A model generated the notes under the pieces. It worked only from the letters and a program-made list of their open reading frames with translations, was not told the origin of the DNA and searched no databases. The position numbers were made by a program, and so were the translations under genes. From contig NC_072894.1 of the NCBI RefSeq assembly GCF_027943255.1, forward strand, positions 55,741,601 to 55,805,600: DNA of 64,000 nt. Direction: 5' to 3'. How positions within the stretch are numbered: the first letter of the stretch is position 1; each line of letters starts with the position of its first letter. This document shows, piece by piece, positions 56,244 through 64,000 of the stretch. The stretch comes from Anastrepha obliqua. Taxonomy: Eukaryota; Arthropoda; Insecta; Diptera; Tephritidae.

Positions 56244-56369
56244 GTCTTATTTGAAAAAAGAAAAAAAAAAAAATTTCGTTAAAAGTATACATTGTCTCTG
56301 TTGACAAAATTAGGTTTTACATTTAAAGTTTCTCGTGCGCATTTGCTAGTCGTAGATTTTGTTTCCGTT

Positions 56370-57060
56370 ACAATATTCGACATTTGCCACGTGATTCACC
56401 AAGTAAAGATGTGATTCGCTCATGGGTACGAAGGTTCGGGGCAACAAGTTTGGTGACAAACAGCTTCCGGCTGAGGTTCAGTCGGAAACCCAAAACAAAG
56501 GCAAATATTGAACTCATCGCCACAAGTTTGCACGATAGTCGGCAAAAGTCCGTGCGCAAGAGAGCGGCTGCTATGGGACCTCCAAAAACTACTGTGTATG
56601 AAATATTAAGACTTGACCCCTTCAAAATCCATATAGCACAAGCCTAACGATTACAATTTGCGTAAAAATTTCTGCGAGGCAATGTTGGTGCGTTTTCGTA
56701 CCGAAATTAACCCCACTTCGGGAGTGATGAAGCCCATTTGCATTTAAATAAAAGCCTAAATAAGCAAACTTGCCATTACTGGCCACCTAAAGGGCAGAAC
56801 TCACTGTTAAAATGTGAACAGCCGCTTCCCAGTCCAAAAGAGACGGTTTGGTTGCATTGTCAAGCAGTGGAATAATTGGGCCATATTATTTTGAAAATTG
56901 GAAATTACTTCGGACGTTGTCTCTTAGCGGCACATGCTGAACGATTATTTTCTGTCAATAATGAGAAATACGCTCACATGGTTTCAGGATGTTGGCGCCA
57001 CATGGCCCACTGACAGTGAGACTATAGCAAAAAATAATTCAACTTTCCTTCTATGAAATA
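56370..57060 (+). mobile_element. rosa-like mariner remnant
   Basis: Plus strand 56384-56647: SPSKDVIRSWVRRFGATSLV (HTH), TKANIELIATSLHDSRQKSV, RKRAAAMGPPKTTVYEIL, LDPFKIHIAQA. After a frameshift NLRKNFCEAMLVRFRTEI, then S-G-S-D-E-A-H-L-H-L-N (first Asp, ~56725), LNKQTCHYWPP, and MLNDYFL...WFQDVGATWPT (~56985, second block altered). Homology ends near 57060 before the third block. Many indels; inactive. Same broad group as 2393-3180 and 10446-11327. Confidence 0.8.
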
Positions 57061-57339
57061 AATCATACGCATTGGACTCCTCCGTTTCCCTTTGAATGTT
57101 TAAATTCTTTTAAAAAATTAAATTGATTAGAAAATGAAAAACTGAGTATACGGCATTACAATGTAAAATCTATATTTTTAGGTGCCGATTCGTTACATTT
57201 CCTGGATAGCGAAAAAAGTTTAATTTTGGCCGTACGGTGCCAAATGTATATTCTGCATATGTCCTTTCCAGGTATGCTCGTAACAACTCAGCAACATTTC
57301 ATCGCAAACCGATAAATTGTGTAGAAACGTATAAATTGC

Positions 57340-57850
57340 AGAAACGCAAACTCTCAAGCATTATGTCGTCCGAGTTGAGTCGAATCGTCCAACTGTGGAA
57401 ATATACCTATCTTTAACTATCTAATTCATAACGTTGCCTTAATCTGAGTCCCGGAAAATAGGAACATTGTTGGAAACGAAAAAGTGGACGAACTGGCAGA
57501 GGGAAATTTGCCATGAAGAACATTCCTGAAAATCGGTATTCACACCACTATCTGCGAACCGCCGATTATAGATGGAGAGACCAGGCAACAAGCAAAGTTG
57601 GCAGAATATTGTGGCCCACGTGCAACCACAAACAATCGTCAACACTGACAAAGGAAGGGATGCTTACAGATTCACGGCAGCGATAACTGGCTTCGGGTCC
57701 ATAGGAGAGGAAAGAGGAAACTATCTTCCCCTTTTTCTGTAAATGTCCTGCACTATGGAAGGTGAAGATGTTAACCTTTGGCAAACCGCATTTCAAAAAC
57801 CTCGAAGAGCGGGCTGGTATAGACTCCAGAATCACCACTTGAATCAACTA
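57340..57850 (+). mobile_element. LINE RNase H end and Cys-tail fragment
   Basis: The plus strand reads, across frames, R-K-I-G-T-L-L-E-T-K-K-W-T-N-W-Q (decayed G-N-E-x-x-D-E-L-A region, ~57460), TADYRWRDQATSKVGRILWP (~57560), T-L-T-K-E-G, and FFCKCPALWKVKMLTFGKPH, FKNLEERAG (57735-57820, Cys tail). Weak but collinear with the other LINE tails. Confidence 0.55.
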
Positions 57851-59318
57851 ACAATCGAATATATTTATAGCTATCTAATTTTAAATCAGACTAGAATCTC
57901 AATTTTAGTTGTGTAATTTTAATTCAGGTATTGCTTTTATTCTACGTGATTTAAAATGTAATTAAACGAGCTTGTATGCAAAATCGTAAATGGTAAAGCC
58001 AGAGCTTTGCCACGCCTTTAGTTTTGTTTTATGAAACTCGCAAAATAGCTCTTGCAACAATTTAACTTCCAAAGCATTTCAATTATTCACTGAAGAACGG
58101 TAATCAACTCTACAAATCCACTTAAACACAATGTAATGTAATAAAAGAATACAAATACACGTACAAACGTACGTGTCTATGTGTGTGTCGAGGTATGCAC
58201 GCATGGTAAAAATGCAATGATAAGAGTACCAAGCGCGACTGAATTAGTATACCCAGCGGTAAAAATATCTCAATTAAAAAAATTAGACGCATTGAGGTGC
58301 TACAAAAGTTGGAAAAAATTTCAATTGGAAAGATTATTTTTCATGGCTAGACTCATTTCAGAAGAAGATGCAGAGAGTAAGTAAGTAATGCGCCAAACCA
58401 CACAACCGACCATGTTGTGGAAGCAGGAGTCTGTGCTATAAAATCTTGAAGGCTTACCAGCATGGGGCAAGAAAACTTTCAGGTCAATAAGCTATACTTG
58501 AGGCAGTATGGAGGCAATGTAACGACCAATGAACACTTTTACATCCACTCATTTTGCAGTGTGCGGATCTTTTGCCTCAAAAGCGCGCAAAGCTAGATCC
58601 ATTTCGGCCCGGGAGTGCCCTCAACAATAAACTGAAATCGCATTAATGATTAGGGTGTAGCTCACATGAGTACGCGGCCATGCTGCGTATATAAGTAAGC
58701 GTAACATAGTGACAGATATCCTCGCCACGAAAGGGACAGCCTGGGCTTAGGATCTTTCCACAAAGTAGAACGGAGTGCCATTGGGCCTCTTATTATATCT
58801 GGATGAATAAAAAGCTCCGAAATTACTAAACGAATGCGGACGGTAAGAGACAAGCGAAAGCTTTTACTCCGAAATTGTTTGCAAGGATATCTGAAACACT
58901 TCTTAGCTCTCTCTAAAGGCTCACTACAAAGTTATGGAGTATCATATTTCGCCTACTGTGCGAACTTAACTTTGTTAAGACTTTGTCAAACCCAAAAGTT
59001 GTTTTTTTAGGATCACTGTATCTAGGAGCACACACCTTTTTTCACTGTTATTAACTCTTTTGGTTGCTGGGTATGCATACATACATCATAGTCCGTTTGC
59101 ATGCACATTAGGGTGAGACAATTTTTTTTCGATATCGTTCTCAGCAAATTTGAATTCTACATGAAATTTTAATACAAAAAGTCTACTAGAGCATTATTCT
59201 AAAACCAATTTCGATGCCAAAAAAATTAGAAGCAGGTATCTTGAATTGATTTGAAGTTAATACTAAGAAGAGCATAAGCTTGAAACCTTAGGTGCGAAAC
59301 ACCAATTGATAGAAAGAA
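57851..59318. other. spacer, no recognised gene
   Basis: A 67-codon plus-strand frame at 58181-58384 and a minus-strand frame at 58662-58853 are not recognised. ACGTACAAACGTACGTG near 58160. Confidence 0.35.
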
Positions 59319-59321
59319 GTT

Positions 59322-59410
59322 TTTTAATAGCGATCATTGCTCGGCAGGCAATGATAAACTTTTCAAGCGTATTTCTGCTATGAGGAGTTCGGCCACACCC
59401 CCTGGAAATG
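59322..59410 (+). repeat. tRNA-derived SINE, middle fragment
   Basis: TTTTAATAGCGATCATTGCT, CGGCAGGCAATGATAAACTT, AAGCGTATTTCTGCTATGA and GAGTTCGGCCACACCCCC align with the central part of 19975-20301; head and tail are missing. Confidence 0.65.
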
Positions 59411-59529
59411 GTGTAATCGTCAATTATAAATGGGGCTATTTTGAGAGCCTGAGAACTTAAAATGATAATATAAAACACAAATATTTTGTTAGTAGAAAGG
59501 TTCAAGGCATTTATTTAGTTTTTTGAATA

Positions 59530-59562
59530 TAATACCCGACATATGTCTGTCGCGGGTACGCG
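59530..59562. repeat. GC-rich hairpin TACCCGACA...TGTCGCGGGTA
   Basis: TACCCGACA (59533-59541) pairs with TGTCGCGGGTA (59548-59558) apart from a two-base bulge. It is embedded in AT-rich DNA and has a layout like the hairpin at 9189-9218, though the following sequence differs. Confidence 0.6.
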
Positions 59563-59739
59563 TTAAAAGGCTACATTTTCCAATAAATCTGAATAATAAG
59601 TCTAAATGGGCCAAATCAGCAAACATACGACACAAACTATATCCTTTGGTTTAATACTTGCAATAGCTATATTGTACTTCTGCTCAAATATGAACGAGAC
59701 GTTATCAATAAAACGGTCCGCGGATGACATATGGCAAAA

Positions 59740-60000
59740 ATAAATTTTTTGTTTTTTGGTAGGACTGTTATAAGCTTACATGGCAAATTTCAGCGTGATA
59801 TGTCACATAGTTTGTTTTCTGTGCTACTGTAAACAAGTCAAACTCGAGTGTATTCTTCGAATTTAACGATGGAAATTAAAGTTGAACAAAGAATTTGTTT
59901 GAAATTTTGTTATTCCAACAAAATTTCGGCTTCAGACGCCTTAAAAATGTTGCAGAAAACCTATGGGGACTCTGCTCTATCGTAACAAAATATTTTCCAA
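59740..60000 (+). mobile_element. mariner 5' end and transposase N-terminus
   Basis: A 5' non-coding stretch (GGCAAATTTCAGCGTGATAT, 59781 on) leads to ATG 59869 and EIKVEQRICLKFCYSNKISA, SDALKMLQKTYGDSAL, the mariner helix-turn-helix start. It breaks off at ~59985; no catalytic part remains. LINE sequence begins about 40 bp downstream. Confidence 0.7.
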
Positions 60001-60034
60001 TATTCTCTAAAATAAAATAAATATATGTGCTGGA

Positions 60035-61030
60035 AAAATTATCGGAGACCATCAATGCGGTATCAGGGCAAAGCCATCAACAATTGGCCAATGCTTATCG
60101 CTGCCCCAGATATTTGAAAAATGTCACGAAAAGAAGATTATGCTATGTTGTCTTTTTATGAACTTCAAATAAGCGCTTGACAAACTTAATAAAAGAAAAC
60201 ATATTGAACATCATTTAAAGATGTTAGGTATACCTTGTAAGGTAGTACGTCTAATTGGCATAACTTTAATAAAGTGAGAATCCAAGATAATATCAAATCC
60301 ACACAAATTTGTGCCTATGCGGATGGCATCCTAATTGTAGCCAGTAACAAACAGGTTCTACAAGAAACATTTTTGCGTCCAGAACCATCTGCTAGGATGG
60401 CAGGACTTATCATCAACAAGGAAAACGCCAAATATATGGAAGGTGCAGCGCAAAAGATAATTTACAAATCGCCAGCTATAGCTTTGAAATAGTCAATGAA
60501 TTTGGTCTTGGGCTGAGCGCACAGAAAGACACTTCTATTACCATACCACACAAGATACAAACTGAAAATTAGTTTTACCTACTTTACGCATACAAAACTG
60601 ATGAAGTCGAGATTACTTTATAGAATACGAATATACAAACCTGACAAAAGACCCACACTCACATACGGGTGAGAAGTCTGGGTGCTGAAATCCAATGAAA
60701 CTGATCAGTTAAATTGTTTTGAAAGAAAGATTCTAAGAAAACATAAATGGGCTTGAAGACGGTACTTACCGCATTCGGTACAATGACGAGTGAGGCACAC
60801 TTAGCAGGGGTGTAAAAGTAGTCAGGTACAACAAAGCTCAAATGATTCGATGGTATGGTCACATTCTACGAACGAGCAACGATAGAACTCTAAAAAACAT
60901 CTTCGAAACAAATCCACAAGGCGACAGAAGAAGATGCAGACCGAGAAAGCGATAGAGAGATGACATGGAAACAATTGGATCTCTACATTAGACCTGGTTG
61001 GAAAAAAGTTGTTAAAGTGCACACTGTAGC
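60035..61030 (+). mobile_element. LINE reverse transcriptase remnant
   Basis: Plus-strand blocks in order: GKIIGDHQCGISGQSHQQLA (RT block), N-K-R-L-T, LGIPCKVVRLIGITLIK (shifted), then 60274-60492 TQICAYADGILIVASNKQVL, in which the catalytic Y-A-D-D reads Y-A-D-G, and MAGLIINKENAKYM; later LTYG...EVWVLKSNETDQLN, CFERKILRKH, WYGHILRTSNDRTLKNI and FETNPQGDRRRCRPRKR (to ~60960). Stops and frameshifts throughout. The Y-G-x-E-x-W and G-H-I-L-R motifs resemble the RTE-like copies. Confidence 0.75.
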
Positions 61031-63115
61031 TTATGTTGAGAGGATATCGACGCCAGTAAAATATTTTTTTTTTTATTTTTCAAAGAATCATCGAAATGGT
61101 GTTTTTTTATAACTAAGTTATTTGGCATCTGATTGTCAAAAAGACAAAAATGATAATTATCAACACAGTACCTCAATACTTCGTTCTGATGCCCTTTGGA
61201 GCTCAGACGTCATTTCCACATTGTTAAGCTAGTTATATAGAGTTATGCCCAAGACAGAATTAAAAACTTGCGGTATGTTTGGGTTGTACAAACACTTGCT
61301 GTTCGTTTTGTTTTCCATGTCATATATAAGTAAGTATGAAACAATGATAAATAATGGCACATTTTTTGACATAACAGAACCATTTTCAGCGGAATGATAA
61401 AAAAATTCTTCTCATGATACTGAAACCCTCTCAACATAAGCCTTAAATACAGAGGTGTATGTACTCTTGCAACTTTTTTTCTCGTATGGCGACCGAACCG
61501 CTCTAACGTTTGTGCATAAACTTTAACGAAATTCATTACGTGTGTGAGCATGTAGTGCGTGACTATGCAAATGCGGAAAGAGTTGAGTATGTAGCTATAT
61601 ACATACATACACAACTATTTTACATAATCGCACTCTCCAAAGTTCATTACACTTACGTAACGTGAGATGATAAATTAATCTACGCGATTTACCCGAGCGT
61701 ACGATGAAAAATTTAATTTGTATAGGAACAAATATTTGCATACATGCAAACCCACAAACACACACTCACATATATATGTACGCATGTGCTTAACGTCAGA
61801 GTAACTACACATTCCCACAAAGATAAGTGTGCCCTGGATTGATGTACACAGTGAAGTACGTATTTAGCATGCAGTGAGAGTTGTTCCATAAATATTACTC
61901 TCATTGAATATCCAGCATAGCAGAGCGGCATTCCAACCCACGTCACGGTGAACATTTGTGGAATGACAAGCTCAGAAAACGGTAAACAATAAAAACTTGT
62001 GTGTAATGGCCGACGTAAAAAACAATTGTACCGAGAGAAAAGGGCCAATAAATATAAAGCATAAACATGGGGAGCATCAGATTGTATAATGGGTGGGTAT
62101 TATGAATATCTATGTATGATTGTCTGAACATTTGCAGGCTGTATTAACCATGTAGAGAAATACATTGACTTTATATAATAACTGTCGAGCTTATCGAATT
62201 GGGAACCATGACCTATACTACAAATTGTGATTTTTGCTCTTATTACGAATTGACAGTTGGTCAGTAGCCCAAAAATTCGGTTTGGGCATTCAGTTTTTCG
62301 TGGTTCAACTCAAGGACTTGGAGTTTTTATTGCATAAGGTAGAGGGACTTCTTCTATAATCTTTCGGCGTCAAATTACTATAGCTTGTTATTTAATTTTA
62401 ATAATATTTTTATGAAAATATTATTATTTCTGTCGGAGAAACCATAAGAATTCAAGCTTCAAACTTTGTGCAAACTAAAAAAGCAACAACAATTTTCAAA
62501 GTGTTCTTGAACTTTTCAAACCTTTTAATTAGATGTTTTAGAAAAAATTCCCGTATGCAGTTTTATAGCCCATTGAAATTCGGTGCAATAAAATTCAACT
62601 TAAACAGGACTCAAAAATTGAATTGATGCACAAAATTTTGCGTATTCATGATATCTAATAAAATGCAGAGCACCTTCCAAAAAAAAAATTGCCAAAAAAT
62701 GAACGTTTTTTTATACCAAAAATCAATGGTAGAGTTTCAATAATTTTCTAAAAATTCTAATTAAGAGATTTGAAATTTTTATATAATAGAAATTTATTGA
62801 ATCTTTTGTTTTTTAATTTACATAAAGTATGAAACTTGGATTTCTATGGTTTCTGCATTAAAATAAACAACATTCTCTCATAGAGACATTATTAAAATAA
62901 AATATGAAATAAATAAAAAAAAATTGTCAATAAGTTCCTGTCCTTGCCTTAGTTGTAACACAATTCGTAATATTAAGTCCTTCTGGAATGAATTAAAATT
63001 ATTCTAATTCGTTTCAGTTTCGTCCTTCTGGTAAGTAATTAACTGTAGCCAGACCAAGTTCTTACCTATTTTCATACTACCCATCCATTTGAAAATTAAT
63101 TTTCCATGGAGTAAG
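61031..63115. other. spacer, no recognised gene
   Basis: Simple acatacatacacaac/acacacactcacatatatatg sequence near 61600-61615 and 61750-61790. 62390-62960 is strongly AT-rich. Open frames of 60-120 codons are not recognised. Confidence 0.4.
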
Positions 63116-63119
63116 CAAA

Positions 63120-64000
63120 AACATATCATCGGTCAATACGTCCCGGGCCTGAATAAGAAAATAACATTTGTTTTCAAAAATTCTTCTTTGTTCATCAATG
63201 TAGTCCCCTTTGGCGATAATACAATAATTCCAACGACTTTGTAGCTTTTGTACGCCTGTTTTGTAGAACGATTTATCTTTGGCCTCGAAATATGATAGGC
63301 TTCAGTTTTAGCGATAACTTCCTCGTTTTATTGAAATTTCATTCGCCGCAGCATTTTTTCGAGGTCTGAAAATAGCCAGTAGGTAGCAATTCGAAACGTA
63401 ATTCGTTTAATTTGAACAACGTTTTCATTGGTTTTTGGACACGGTTCATTATCTTGGTGAAAGAGGATTTTTTTCTTCTTCATATGGGGCCATTTTTCTG
63501 CGATTTTCTCCTTCAATTGTTCCAATAACTCACAAGAATAATCAGAATTAATTGTTTCGCCTTTTACTAAATAATTAATGAAAAGTATACCATGCGAATC
63601 CCAAAATACCGATGGCATAACGTTTCCAACTGACTGTTGCCCCTTGGTCGCTTTGGATGGCTTTCATCGGGTCCAGTCCACTCAGATGACTACCGTTTCA
63701 ACTCTAGTGTGTAGTGGTGCATCCATGTTTCATCTATTGTTACATATCGATGCAAAACTCAGACTTATCCCGCTTAGTAATGTCCAAGCAGCGATTTGAA
63801 CCATCAATTCGTTGTTGTTCTTGTTCCGGCGTGAGCAAATGCCGCATCCATTTCGACAGCAGCTTTTTCATACCCAAATGTTCGCGCAAAATAGTGAGTC
63901 TTTGATATCTTCAGGATGTCAGCTTTCACTTTGCGATTGTCCATGATGATTTCGAGGGGGTTTTTCAATATTTTCTGGAGTAACTGCCTCATTTCCACGA
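63120..64000 (-). mobile_element. mariner, 3' two-thirds, runs off the window
   Basis: In minus-strand order: RKVKADILKISKTHYFARTF, GYEKAAVEMDAAFAHAG (HTH end, frameshifted, 63804-63998), then 63328-63618 SVFWDSHGILFINYLVKGET, SDYSCELLEQLKEKIAEKWP, ILFHQDNEPCPKTNENVV (second Asp present) and TYWLFSDLEKMLRRMKFQ. The segment that should carry the third catalytic Asp (P-x-D-Y-W-L-F) is shortened, so that Asp is absent. The C-terminal end is decayed (~63120-63320). The N-terminus would lie beyond 64000. Confidence 0.85.

Noticed and set aside
58400..58880. Possible LINE RNase H scrap on the minus strand
   Set aside because: One G-H-S-R-A-E-M-D-L-A stretch is suggestive but no other block is collinear.

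Overview
The window looks like AT-rich, intron/intergenic or heterochromatic DNA of a dipteran insect. A tephritid fruit fly is most likely, judged from the transposon mix I recall for that group (rosa-type and maT-type mariners, APE/RNase H LINEs, tRNA-derived SINEs, catacatatgtatg-type simple repeats); this is inference, not a database result. I recognise no host protein gene, rRNA or functional tRNA. Nearly everything that can be named is a transposable element, most of it decayed and often nested.

Layout: 0.5-5.1 kb, LINE reverse transcriptase, a rosa-like mariner, a LINE RNase H scrap. 5.9-8.1 kb, minus-strand LINE and a SINE copy. 9.2-11.4 kb, a dispersed hairpin repeat followed by a mariner (9386-11422) with a second, TIR-bounded mariner-like element (10446-11327) inside it. 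12.9-15.8 kb, one minus-strand LINE (gag, endonuclease, linker) split by a DD37D transposase. 17.4-31.7 kb, LINE RNase H fragments in both orientations, a SINE with a 12-bp target duplication, an almost full-length decayed mariner and a 704-bp deletion derivative. 32.75-37 kb, an intact-looking Transib transposon with a 632-codon RAG1-like transposase, inserted in the centre of a palindromic element. 37.1-44.8 kb, Tc1/mariner scraps and LINE fragments. 46.6-57.9 kb, further Tc1, LINE, two SINE families, a TIR-bounded mariner, a Tigger/pogo copy and two facing mariner remnants. 59.3-64 kb, SINE, mariner and LINE remnants, and a mariner running off the end.

The standout is the Transib element at 33171-36729. 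Its ends begin CACAATG and CACAGTG (the second is identical to the V(D)J recombination-signal heptamer), it is flanked by a perfect 5-bp CGGCG duplication, and its protein keeps the RAG1-type D-D-E triad and CC/HH zinc ligands. It is the only element here whose coding region is essentially open from end to end. The other transposase genes carry stops, frameshifts, deletions or replaced catalytic residues, so the region reads as a transposon graveyard that received one or a few much younger insertions (Transib, the 19975-20301 SINE).
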